Positions 16,851 to 25,181 of a DNA stretch of 64,000 nt are shown piece by piece. A program made the position numbers and the translations under genes. The notes under the pieces are model-generated. The model was not told the origin of the DNA. It made no database searches and saw only the letters and a list, made by a program, of their open reading frames with translations. Source of the stretch: Lachnospiraceae bacterium (GTDB lineage: Bacteria > Bacillota > Clostridia > Lachnospirales > Lachnospiraceae); NCBI GenBank assembly GCA_019421365.1, contig JAHZFJ010000003.1, forward strand, positions 124,001 to 188,000, given 5' to 3'. Position 1 is the first letter of the stretch; the number at the start of each line of letters is the position of its first letter.

Positions 16851-17732
16851 CTACTTCGCTGGTACTACATCAATTACAACGATCTCTGGGGGATTAAATA
16901 CTCGAGGGATTATATTTCTACATAGGCCACGACTAACAACCATAGTCGTGTTATCTAGTTCGTAAAGACCTCCTGCATATTTTGGAAAGAAACCTTGATT
17001 TGGAGCTAGCAGACCATTTAATATTCCTGGTATTCTCACCTGCCCCCCATGTGCATGACCTGCAATAACTAAATCAAAACCACTATTCTTATATATTTCT
17101 GTTAATTCAGGTCTGTGTGATAAGAGAACAGAATAGATTCCGTCGCCAGTTACCTCATTGCAGTTATTAAATTGCTTATTCCAGCCATTCGTTATACCAT
17201 CTTCAAAGTACTCGGATCCATAGAATCCATCTGGGTCATCTACGCCTGCAAAGCGGATTTGCTGTCCCCCCACCTCAATGATTGATGAATTTCCTTCAAG
17301 AATTGTAACCCCATATGATTCAATCATTTCTTTTATGTATGTAACTTCTCCAGACATAAATTCGTGATTTCCCGTCACATAATAGCAAGGGTACTCCTTT
17401 GCTCTTGCTGATAATAGTAATTCAGTTCCCTTATGTGGTACATCATCTACCGCAATATCTCCGACAAGAACAATCACATCCGGATTGCACTCTTGTATCT
17501 TATCAATTAACTTCTTCTGCTTGTTGCCGTATATTGTACTATGCAAATCGGTTATCGCCAAAATCTTAACCGATGACTTTATTTTATCACTGCTAACAGT
17601 ATATTTCTTTACTGTTAGCCCTTGCCATAGTGCCATCGTGCAGAACACAAGCACACCTATAACTATACCTACTTTCACAGTTATAGGAATTTTCTTTTTC
17701 TTATTAACTTTATCCTTATTATCTTCTCTCAT
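16851..17732 (-). CDS. Membrane-anchored metallophosphoesterase (YkuE/YaeI type)
   Basis: A 293-residue calcineurin-like phosphoesterase. A basic N-terminus and one hydrophobic anchor (about 17-37) precede the metal-binding motifs ITDLHS (about 70-75), VLVGDIAVDD, VTGNHEFMSG and IAGHAHGGQVRIPG. In related YkuE/YaeI proteins the substrate is lipid-linked or UDP-linked. The start codon overlaps the end of the RibD-like reductase gene by 14 bp, so translation is coupled. Confidence 0.87.
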   Translation of the reverse strand: MREDNKDKVNKKKKIPITVKVGIVIGVLVFCTMALWQGLTVKKYTVSSDKIKSSVKILAITDLHSTIYGNKQKKLIDKIQECNPDVIVLVGDIAVDDVPHKGTELLLSARAKEYPCYYVTGNHEFMSGEVTYIKEMIESYGVTILEGNSSIIEVGGQQIRFAGVDDPDGFYGSEYFEDGITNGWNKQFNNCNEVTGDGIYSVLLSHRPELTEIYKNSGFDLVIAGHAHGGQVRIPGILNGLLAPNQGFFPKYAGGLYELDNTTMVVSRGLCRNIIPRVFNPPEIVVIDVVPAK

Positions 17733-18249
17733 AAATTAAATCGGTCATTCCGTTATAGCTTTCACTTGATATAAGTTTAAGTTTAATACTTTCATTATCA
17801 TCATTAAACAAACGGATTCCCTTTCCTAGTATAGTTGGTATTACCGTAATATGATATCGATCAATAAGATCTTCCCTTATCAATTGATTTACCACATTTG
17901 CACCACCACAAATCCAAATATTCGAACCTGGTTCTGATTTTATTTTCTCAATTAAATGTTTAACATTTTCGTCTGTAAATGTGATCTCCTCTTTTGATTC
18001 TTCATTCCTATGTGTTAATACATAAGATGTCATGCCTTTGTAAGGCCAATCTCCTGGTGCTAATTCCGTAGTTATTTGATGATATGTCGTATAGCCCATA
18101 ACAATTGTATCTACTGTTTGTATAAAACCTTCATAACTTCCCATCTCTTCACTTGTAGCGTCCTGTCCAACAAGCCATTCAACACCACCTGTTTCGCTGG
18201 CAATAAACCCATCTAAACTCATTGCTATATATAAAACCACTTTTCTCAT
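17719..18249 (-). CDS. RibD C-terminal / dihydrofolate reductase-like protein
   Basis: A 176-residue protein of the bacterial RibD C-terminal (DHFR-fold) family: VVLYIAMSLDGFIA at the start, DTIVMGYTTYHQI (about 47-59), WICGGANVVNQLI (about 117) and RYHITVIPTILGKGIRLF. Members bind NADPH; stand-alone versions like YyaP have no proven substrate. It is the first gene of the accessory run ending at 13473. Confidence 0.85.
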   Translation of the reverse strand: MRKVVLYIAMSLDGFIASETGGVEWLVGQDATSEEMGSYEGFIQTVDTIVMGYTTYHQITTELAPGDWPYKGMTSYVLTHRNEESKEEITFTDENVKHLIEKIKSEPGSNIWICGGANVVNQLIREDLIDRYHITVIPTILGKGIRLFNDDNESIKLKLISSESYNGMTDLIYERR

Positions 18250-18385
18250 CCAGTGTACCTCACATTCTATGAATAATTAGATTTTAAGTATAGCATAATT
18301 CTTCTCTTGAATCATTATATTTATACTTTCCCACCCCAGTATTGTCTGCATTAGTACGATAAAAAAAGACCTATATCTATAAAAT

Positions 18386-18456
18386 GGCCCTATAAGATAG
18401 ACAGCTAATAAAAGAGGATTTTCCTCAAATTTCAGCTTTCCTTATCTTACAGGGCC
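18386..18456. terminator. Large branched hairpin terminator
   Basis: GGCCCTATAAGATA pairs with TATCTTACAGGGCC (one mismatch). Inside the loop GAGGATTTTCCTC forms a second stem. T-rich sequence flanks both sides, so it can act on either strand. It lies downstream of the small gene at 18541 and upstream of the RibD-like gene. Confidence 0.75.
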
Positions 18457-18540
18457 TATTTTTATGATTTTATAATAAGTACAAGTACTAATGCCTCGCA
18501 AAACCTTCTCAACCTATTACCTTATAAAATTTCTATTACA

Positions 18541-18732
18541 TCAAAATTTCGACTTATCATAGTTATATGGAATACTTGTTCCTACAACTACATCTTCTAT
18601 CTTATCAATAATCAACCAATCATCCAAGTTTCCTTGATGTTCAAACTCCAATGGTTCTATCTCTTTTACATCTTCACCCATATTCTCTTCCATATAATTA
18701 ATCGCACTATTTAATCTTTCAACCCATTCCAT
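18541..18732 (-). pseudogene. Short ORF resembling the start of an AraC-type regulator
   Basis: A 63-residue reading frame behind a good GGGGAGA ribosome binding site. MEWVERLNSAINYMEENMGE is the characteristic opening of a clostridial class of AraC regulators (HTH plus GyrI-like domain). The helix-turn-helix that should follow is absent, and the remaining 40 acidic residues do not match it. I read this as a remnant left by an internal deletion, possibly joining the N-terminus to a distal part. A genuine small protein cannot be excluded. Confidence 0.45.
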
Positions 18733-18826
18733 ATTGTTTTCTCCCCTTACTATACTGTATTCTGCGCAATGATTCCTCGTATTTACTGCACGAAATTACG
18801 AGTACTCATGAAACGATAAAACTTTC

Positions 18827-19282
18827 CTACAATGTTACTTTCTCAATTGCTTTATCTAAGAATACTTTTCCATCTAAGTGCTCTAATTCATGACAAAAAC
18901 ATTTTGCCATTTCATCTTCACCTGTTATCATAATTTCTTCTCCTAATTCATTCAAAGCTTGAACGGTTACTTTTTGTGGTCTTATTGTTTTCACAAATTG
19001 ATTCGGAAAACTAAGACATCCTTCAATACACTCTTGTGCACCACTATAACCTACTATTTTAGGATTAACTAATTTTAAATACTGTCCACAAAAATCAATA
19101 ACAACTAGCCTTTTCAGTATTCCCACTTGGTTGGCAGCTAGAGCTGCGCCATTCTCTGTATCATGTAAGGTATCCATCATATCCTCGAGAATAAGACGAA
19201 TCTTATCATCCACTTTTTCTACTTCTTTGCATCTTTTATATAATATCGCATCATCATTCATTCGAATTTGTCTTATCGCCAT
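18827..19282 (-). CDS. def: Peptide deformylase
   Basis: A 151-residue metalloenzyme that removes the formyl group from nascent protein N-termini. The three signature motifs are present: GAALAANQ (45-52), EGCLS (87-91, metal ligand C89) and HELEH (131-135, with H131, H135 and E132). Motif I has Ala where Gly is usual, and the protein is shorter than E. coli Def, consistent with the clostridial type. Start at the ATG after GGAGGGTGAAC. Confidence 0.93.
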   Translation of the reverse strand: MAIRQIRMNDDAILYKRCKEVEKVDDKIRLILEDMMDTLHDTENGAALAANQVGILKRLVVIDFCGQYLKLVNPKIVGYSGAQECIEGCLSFPNQFVKTIRPQKVTVQALNELGEEIMITGEDEMAKCFCHELEHLDGKVFLDKAIEKVTL

Positions 19283-19352
19283 TGTTCACCCTCCTACTAC
19301 TTTACACCCTTAATTTACTTAAACTTTCTTCAAATTAAAATACCTCCTCTAT

Positions 19353-21182
19353 TCAGAATGAACGCAAAAGATCTGCATACCAAAATATTATTTCACCAAT
19401 ACGGTATAACTCAGATTCTTTACAACTTTCACGCCATAATTCCTTATAACTATGATACCAATATTCTAAACGAACCGGTAAATCGATACATGAATGTCTA
19501 TTCTTTATCGCTAATGAGATTTCATTCCACAATGCAATCCCCTCAGCTGCGATAACATAAGCTTTAACAAAAGGTCTCTCTGATAAATCCATTTGACTTA
19601 TATTCTCATAAAGTTGTTCGATTAGCTGAGCTAACTTCTTGTTTGCTGCTAATATATCATGCTCATTCATATCTTCAATTAACTCTGCGGAACCATAATC
19701 ATCAATCTTTTTTTCATTATTCTCCTTATAACCAACGATATGAAACCAGGGAAATCTAGTCTGCTTCGATAATTGCTCCACTATTGAAACAAAGGTTTTA
19801 GTCTGGTCTCTATATTCAACAAAAGATATATCCTCATTAATACTTTCCATTGAAGGTATCTCCTTGTTCCAAGAAAATGCTGCACCATAAATCATTCCAA
19901 TCATTGAGAATTCAGGGTGATTTACATGACCATAATCTCCCCAATCTGTATTCAACACACCAATAGCATCATATTGATATGCATAGGTACACATTCTTTT
20001 AATGTTCTCATATGCATCAATGTTATCATTCACCAATTGATTCCAGCCATTTACACCTGGACACAGAATTTGTTTCGCCCCTGCCGCCTTAAGCCGTTTC
20101 ACATCCGTATCCTCTTGGTTCGGTTCATATCCCCAGTTTAAGCAAATCGTTTCTTCTGGAAGTTCTTTAATTGCAACCGGAAATGCAGCAATAACATCCC
20201 CCCAAAACATTGGAGTCTTACCTTTTCCAATTAGATAATCACATATCTTATGTACAAAATCAATATATATCTGTCTCTCTCCAACTTGATCAGCCAATAC
20301 CTTACTTCTACCCTTACCCAAATCAAATGTTTCGTCACCGCATAAATTAAAATACTTCGATGAGAATAACGGCATATATTCTTCTAACATACGGATAACA
20401 AAACTCATACTCTCTGGATTACTAACATCAAGTGTATGATGATCTTGACGGTCAAAGAAAGAAAATGATGCTTCATTCGAGTTTGGTAACTCACATAAAT
20501 GTTCGTAAGTTTTTGTACAAAGTACTTTGTATAGATGACCAAAGCTTGCAATTGATGGCACTAAGTCAATATTAAGCTTCTTGCAGTATATATCTAATTC
20601 CATAATTTCTTCCGCAGTAAGAGGCGTATCATCTCTCCAAACTTCACTAAAATCACGAAACAAAAAACTATGCTCTACATATAACTGCAATTGATTGACT
20701 TTATAGAAGGCTAATTTATCTGCCAATGCTTTTAATGAATTCAACGTAGGTATTCTTCCTCTCGTCACGTCATGATAAAATCCTCTATGTTTCATATCTG
20801 GGTAATCTTTTATCGTTACTTCTGGCAATACAGCCCCGTAATTATTTATCATTTGTCTTAACGTTTGTATCCCATATAAAACACCTGCATAACTACCACC
20901 CACAATGCTAAGTTCTTGTTGCCTAATTAATAAATGATACTCTTCGTTAGATAATTCTTCACTTACTTCTATGTATATCTGCCCAGTCTCTTTTATTCCT
21001 TTACGAATAGGTACTGTATACCCAAGACAATCCTTAATATGTGTTTGTAACAGTTTCATTAAATACATATATTCGTTTGCCAACTCTTCATTATAAACAA
21101 TTGGACATTGATACCTAATTGTAAATATAGCTTCCTTATTTCCTACTTTTATGTCATGAGGCCTAGGTATTAATTGCAACAT
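19353..21182 (-). CDS. Glycoside hydrolase family 20 beta-N-acetylhexosaminidase
   Basis: A 609-residue protein with a GH20b N-terminal domain (about 1-125), including YGIQTLRQMI, then the catalytic TIM barrel starting near KHRGFYHDVTRGRIPT. The catalytic Asp-Glu pair is D283-E284 in NLCGDETFDLG. No signal peptide is visible, so it probably acts on imported oligosaccharides from chitin, glycans or peptidoglycan. The C-terminal 120 residues are helical and unassigned. The gene stands alone between the deformylase gene and prfA. Confidence 0.9.
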   Translation of the reverse strand: MLQLIPRPHDIKVGNKEAIFTIRYQCPIVYNEELANEYMYLMKLLQTHIKDCLGYTVPIRKGIKETGQIYIEVSEELSNEEYHLLIRQQELSIVGGSYAGVLYGIQTLRQMINNYGAVLPEVTIKDYPDMKHRGFYHDVTRGRIPTLNSLKALADKLAFYKVNQLQLYVEHSFLFRDFSEVWRDDTPLTAEEIMELDIYCKKLNIDLVPSIASFGHLYKVLCTKTYEHLCELPNSNEASFSFFDRQDHHTLDVSNPESMSFVIRMLEEYMPLFSSKYFNLCGDETFDLGKGRSKVLADQVGERQIYIDFVHKICDYLIGKGKTPMFWGDVIAAFPVAIKELPEETICLNWGYEPNQEDTDVKRLKAAGAKQILCPGVNGWNQLVNDNIDAYENIKRMCTYAYQYDAIGVLNTDWGDYGHVNHPEFSMIGMIYGAAFSWNKEIPSMESINEDISFVEYRDQTKTFVSIVEQLSKQTRFPWFHIVGYKENNEKKIDDYGSAELIEDMNEHDILAANKKLAQLIEQLYENISQMDLSERPFVKAYVIAAEGIALWNEISLAIKNRHSCIDLPVRLEYWYHSYKELWRESCKESELYRIGEIIFWYADLLRSF

Positions 21183-21355
21183 ATAATTACCATTCCTTTC
21201 TCAAAACCTACATATATGCTCTGCAGGCACGAATTTGCGTGTGATTCTTGGTTGTTTTAGTTCCTTGTGCCTATTATTGCTCCAAAATCATGTTCCACTA
21301 TATTCCATATTCATTATAACCTATTAACATTAACTACTCAATAATTAGTAACAAA

Positions 21356-21394
21356 AAAGACCTACCTCAGTTACTTAAACTGTAGTAGGTCTTT
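21356..21394 (-). terminator. prfA terminator
   Basis: AAAGACCTAC (21356-21365) pairs with GTAGGTCTTT (21385-21394), with an inner CAGTT/AACTG stem. TTTTTT follows on the minus strand. It lies 12 bp past the prfA stop. Confidence 0.88.
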
Positions 21395-21405
21395 GAATCG
21401 TCATC

Positions 21406-22482
21406 TTACTGATTATCTTCCATGTTACTTAACTTCTTCGCTTGATCAGCTGCGATACAAGCATCGATAATTTCTTGAATATCACCATTCATGATTTTAT
21501 CTAATTTATAAAGAGTAAGGTTGATTCTATGATCTGTTACACGTCCTTGTGGGAAGTTGTAAGTTCTGATCTTTTCAGAACGATCACCAGTACCAATCTG
21601 ACTTCTTCTTGCTTCTGCTTCTGCATCATGTGCTTTTTGACATTCAATGTCATATAACTTAGCACGTAATAATGCAAATGCTTTATCTTTATTTTGTAAC
21701 TGTGATTTTTCAGTTTGGCTATAAACTACGATTCCTGAAGGGTAGTGAGTTAAACGTACAGCAGAGTCTGTTGTATTAACACACTGTCCACCATTACCTG
21801 ACGCACGCATTACGTCAATTCGGATATCATTATCATTGATTTGAACGTCTACTTCTTCGGCTTCTGGCATAACAGCAACTGTAATTGTAGAAGTATGAAT
21901 ACGTCCACCTGATTCTGTCTCTGGAACACGTTGTACACGGTGTACACCTGATTCATATTTCATTACAGAGTAAGCACCCTGCCCAGAAATCATGAAACTT
22001 ACACTCTTCATACCACCGATACCAATTTCTTCGTATTCCATCGTTTCAATCTTCCAACGTTTGCTTTCTGCATAATGTACATACATACGATAGATTTCAG
22101 CTGCGAATAAGGCTGCTTCATCCCCACCTGCACCTGCACGGATTTCCACAATAACGTTTTTATCATCGTTAGGGTCTTTTGGAAGTAGCAATATCTTTAA
22201 TTCATTTTCAATTCCTTCAACACGTGATTTACATTCCGCTAACTCTTCTTTTGCAAGCTCACGCATCTCTTCATCGCTTTCTTCCGAAAGGATAAGAAGA
22301 CTATCTTCGATTCCCTGCTTTGTTTCCTTATATTCTGTAAACTTTTCAACGATTGGTGCAAGTTCCGCCTGATCTTTCATTAATTTACGAAATCTCGCTT
22401 GATCATTGGTAACTGTAGGTTCATTCAGTTCATCCATAATCTCTTGGAAACGACTTACTAATTCTTCTAATTTATCAAACAT
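21406..22482 (-). CDS. prfA: Peptide chain release factor 1
   Basis: A 358-residue class I release factor reading UAA and UAG. The peptidyl-tRNA hydrolysis motif G231-G232-Q233 lies in RASGNGGQCVN, and the anticodon-like tripeptide P187-E188-T189 in RVPETE marks RF1 rather than RF2. Domain order and length are normal. The Q233 in GGQ is the usual target of PrmC, whose gene lies 130 bp upstream on the same strand. Confidence 0.96.
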   Translation of the reverse strand: MFDKLEELVSRFQEIMDELNEPTVTNDQARFRKLMKDQAELAPIVEKFTEYKETKQGIEDSLLILSEESDEEMRELAKEELAECKSRVEGIENELKILLLPKDPNDDKNVIVEIRAGAGGDEAALFAAEIYRMYVHYAESKRWKIETMEYEEIGIGGMKSVSFMISGQGAYSVMKYESGVHRVQRVPETESGGRIHTSTITVAVMPEAEEVDVQINDNDIRIDVMRASGNGGQCVNTTDSAVRLTHYPSGIVVYSQTEKSQLQNKDKAFALLRAKLYDIECQKAHDAEAEARRSQIGTGDRSEKIRTYNFPQGRVTDHRINLTLYKLDKIMNGDIQEIIDACIAADQAKKLSNMEDNQ

Positions 22483-22522
22483 CTAGTATTCCTCCATAAA
22501 AAAATTACATTTATAACAATAT

Positions 22523-22550
22523 AGCTAGCTGCCTCTAACATACGCTAGCT
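22523..22550. repeat. 28-nt hairpin motif, copy A
   Basis: AGCTAGC and GCTAGCT pair around a loop ending in CTAACATAC. A second 28-nt hairpin at 39444-39471 has nearly the same loop (10 of 12 positions) and differs in four arm pairs, each compensated. It lies in the prmC-prfA intergenic space, 40 nt upstream of prfA. The role is unknown. Confidence 0.6.
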
Positions 22551-22556
22551 CCTGAT

Positions 22557-22580
22557 TATCAAGGTGATTTCACCTTGATA
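22557..22580. terminator. Hairpin between prmC and prfA
   Basis: TATCAAGGTG (22557-22566) and CACCTTGATA (22571-22580) form a perfect 10-bp stem with a 4-nt loop. On the minus strand no T-run follows, while on the plus strand ATTTT follows. It may attenuate read-through from prmC or stabilise mRNA ends. Confidence 0.5.
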
Positions 22581-22612
22581 ATTTTACAAGATTAAATTTT
22601 AACCGGTAAATC

Positions 22613-23446
22613 TTACCCTGGTATCTTTCCAACAACAACACGATCATGCCCAGGCAAATCTTTAACTATATTAACTTCTGTAAAACCAGCCTCTAAGAGT
22701 AAGTTTTTCACATCTTCACCCTGATTATGCCCAATTTCCAGAAAGATATATCCATTTTTTCTCAGATACTTATTTGCCTCTTTTGCTAAAATCCGATAGA
22801 AATGCAATCCATCCTCTAACCCATCTAACGCTAACATCGGTTCATGCTCCTTAACTTCTGGCATTAATTCCTCAATTACCTTTGTCGGTATATAGGGTGG
22901 ATTTGAAACTATTATATCATATGTTCCCGTTACCTTGTCAAATACATCACTTTCTATAAAAGTTACAGGCACTTCAAGATTTCTTGAATTTAGTTTTGCA
23001 ACTTCTAAAGCCTTACTTGAGATATCTACTGCGGTAAGACTCTTTGGTTTACATAACTTCCCTAGGCTAAGAATAATACAGCCAGAGCCTGTACACATAT
23101 CTAATATATCTGCATTATCTGCTTGTTTCATCGCTAACTGAACGAGTACCTCTGTATCCTGTCTCGGTATTAATACACTCTCATTTACATAAAATTGTAA
23201 TCCCATAAACTCTTGTTGGTTTATTAGATATTGATAAGGAATACGTCTTGCACGCGCCTCAATCAATGCCTGATATCTAGCATATTGCTCTTCATCAATC
23301 TCACGATACGGATTCATATAATAATCTGTACGACTGATACCAAAACACTCTACAGCTAGATACCATGCATCTAATTTTGCCTCCTCTACTCCTGCAGTAA
23401 GAAGTAGATTCTCAGCTTCTTGTAATACTACTGCCAAGGTAATCAT
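22613..23446 (-). CDS. prmC: Release factor glutamine methyltransferase PrmC
   Basis: A 277-residue S-adenosylmethionine-dependent methyltransferase that methylates the GGQ glutamine of release factors. The helical N-terminal domain (about 1-85) is followed by the SAM-binding motif DMCTGSGCI (116-124) and the catalytic N182-P-P-Y185. It sits between the DUF1385 gene (16 bp) and prfA, the usual clostridial order rpmE-DUF1385-prmC-prfA. Confidence 0.95.
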   Translation of the reverse strand: MITLAVVLQEAENLLLTAGVEEAKLDAWYLAVECFGISRTDYYMNPYREIDEEQYARYQALIEARARRIPYQYLINQQEFMGLQFYVNESVLIPRQDTEVLVQLAMKQADNADILDMCTGSGCIILSLGKLCKPKSLTAVDISSKALEVAKLNSRNLEVPVTFIESDVFDKVTGTYDIIVSNPPYIPTKVIEELMPEVKEHEPMLALDGLEDGLHFYRILAKEANKYLRKNGYIFLEIGHNQGEDVKNLLLEAGFTEVNIVKDLPGHDRVVVGKIPG

Positions 23447-23461
23447 ATTCTAAACCTCTTT

Positions 23462-24643
23462 TTAATCCTCTTGATCTTGTTCAAGGACTTTCGCATTAGG
23501 AGTATCAAAGAAACGATCTAGGGCGCGAAGAATATCATCATCTTCTTCGTCATCATCGTAATTAACCATTGCCTCTCGCAAAGTCTCTTCTTCTGACTCT
23601 GGGGAAGAAGCTGCTAATTCTTCTACCGCCTCTTCGTTTTTTCCTTCTAATACAGTTCCTTTTTTATTATCTTTCCATTGTTCTGCATTATCTTGCAGAT
23701 ATTTTCTCCAATCAAATACAGCCTCAACTGATTTAATTGCCACTTCGATCATATCATCATCAGGTTCTCTTGTAGTAAGACCTTGAACTACAAGACCTGG
23801 TTTACTCAAAATCGCAACTAATTTAGAATCACTTCTACCAGCTAAACGAATAAATTCATATGATATGCCTGCAATTAATGGAACAAGTAAGATTCTATAA
23901 AGTACTCGTAGCCACATGGATTCTACATCTATGAAGATAAAGAAAATTGCACTTACTATCATAACAATTAATAAAAAACTTGTTCCACAACGTTTATGTT
24001 CTTTTGACTGCCAACGTACATTGTCAACGGTTAGCTCTAAACCGTTTTCAATACAATTAATTGTTTTATGTTCCGCACCATGATACATAAATACTCGTTT
24101 TATATCTTTCATCTGTGAAATCAACCCTACATACGCAATGAAAATTGCAATACGAATAACCCCTTCAATCAAAGCAAGCCATACTGTTGATTTAATAATA
24201 CCAGACAATAAATTACCAATAAAAAATGGTAATACCATGAAGATACCTACAGCTAGAATAACAGATGCACATATGGTAAGCGCCATCATTAAGCCTTCGC
24301 CTGATTCTTCTTTCTTCTTTTCCTTACCATCTTTTGATTCTGAACTTTTACTATTCTTTTTATCCGCTTTTTCTTTTTTCTTCGGTTCTACTTCCTCTTC
24401 TTCAAAGAAAGATGATGAATATGTTAATGTTTTAGTACCAATCACCATAGACTCTAAGAAATTAGCAACTCCACGAATAATCGGAATCCCCAATACTTTA
24501 TATCTTTTCGTAATACTAACATACTTGTTTTTCTGAATAACAATTTCATTGTTTGGCGTTCTAACAGCGACTGCATATTCATCTTGATTTTTCATCATGA
24601 TGCCTTCTAATACAGCCTGTCCACCAATTCCTGATGACTTCAT
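23462..24643 (-). CDS. DUF1385 membrane protein
   Basis: A 393-residue protein with the DUF1385 signature GIGGQAVLEGIMMKN at the N-terminus, a Lys/Ser-rich insertion (about 85-120), four or so membrane segments (about 120-270), the motif YHGAEHKTINCIENG near 195, and a long acidic C-terminal tail. The biochemical role is not known, but the gene is a conserved neighbour of prmC and prfA in Firmicutes. The start was set at MKSSGIGG, with AAGG 8 nt upstream; the frame continues nine codons further without a better site. Confidence 0.85.
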   Translation of the reverse strand: MKSSGIGGQAVLEGIMMKNQDEYAVAVRTPNNEIVIQKNKYVSITKRYKVLGIPIIRGVANFLESMVIGTKTLTYSSSFFEEEEVEPKKKEKADKKNSKSSESKDGKEKKKEESGEGLMMALTICASVILAVGIFMVLPFFIGNLLSGIIKSTVWLALIEGVIRIAIFIAYVGLISQMKDIKRVFMYHGAEHKTINCIENGLELTVDNVRWQSKEHKRCGTSFLLIVMIVSAIFFIFIDVESMWLRVLYRILLVPLIAGISYEFIRLAGRSDSKLVAILSKPGLVVQGLTTREPDDDMIEVAIKSVEAVFDWRKYLQDNAEQWKDNKKGTVLEGKNEEAVEELAASSPESEEETLREAMVNYDDDEEDDDILRALDRFFDTPNAKVLEQDQED

Positions 24644-24760
24644 TCTCGTACCTTCCCTTTCTTTTATCATGATCCCTCACAATTTGTTTCATGTAATGTT
24701 ATCCCCTACATAACATGGGTACCTTGTATGCGAATGTAATACTATATATAATTCTATTTA

Positions 24761-24796
24761 AAAATAGGTTGAGATTATATAACCTCAACCTGTTTT
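24761..24796. terminator. rpmE terminator (bidirectional shape)
   Basis: AAAATAGGTTGAG pairs with CTCAACCTGTTTT (one wobble) around a 10-nt loop. T-runs lie on both sides. It closes the rpmE transcript 28 bp past its stop codon. Confidence 0.85.
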
Positions 24797-24823
24797 TTAA
24801 ATAGAAAGTCAAAACTTCTCTAT

Positions 24824-25033
24824 CTAGTTTTCTTCTTTTAAACCGTATCTACGGTTGAACTTATCAATTGCGCCATGAGCAGCAACAGCTTTTTGTTGTC
24901 CAGTGTAGAATGAATGGCATTTAGAACAAATTTCAGTATGGATATCTTGATTAGTTGAACCTACTGTAAATTCGTTACCACAGTTACATACTACCTTAGC
25001 TTGGTAATAATTTGGATGGATTCCTTCTCTCAT
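24824..25033 (-). CDS. rpmE: 50S ribosomal protein L31
   Basis: A 69-residue ribosomal protein of the zinc-containing type, with C16, C18, C36 and C39 in CNCG and ICSKCH. It binds the 50S subunit near the 5S rRNA and contacts the 30S subunit. Start at MREGIHP because GAGGTG lies directly upstream; the GTG three codons earlier is inside that ribosome binding site. Hairpin terminator downstream; rho lies upstream. Confidence 0.95.
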   Translation of the reverse strand: MREGIHPNYYQAKVVCNCGNEFTVGSTNQDIHTEICSKCHSFYTGQQKAVAAHGAIDKFNRRYGLKEEN

Positions 25034-25181
25034 CTTTTTCACCTCTTCTTATCGTTAATTATATTGGATTGGATTTTGCCAATCGTATTAACATAAGACA
25101 TAATCCACAGAATGGATATGCCGTAGTTTTATAAACAGCTTGTTCATTATAGCATAATATTTCTATACATGCAATGTTTTT

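Noticed and set aside
18386..18456. Riboswitch in the branched hairpin
   Set aside because: It lies downstream of a stop codon, has T-runs and no aptamer consensus; a terminator explains it.
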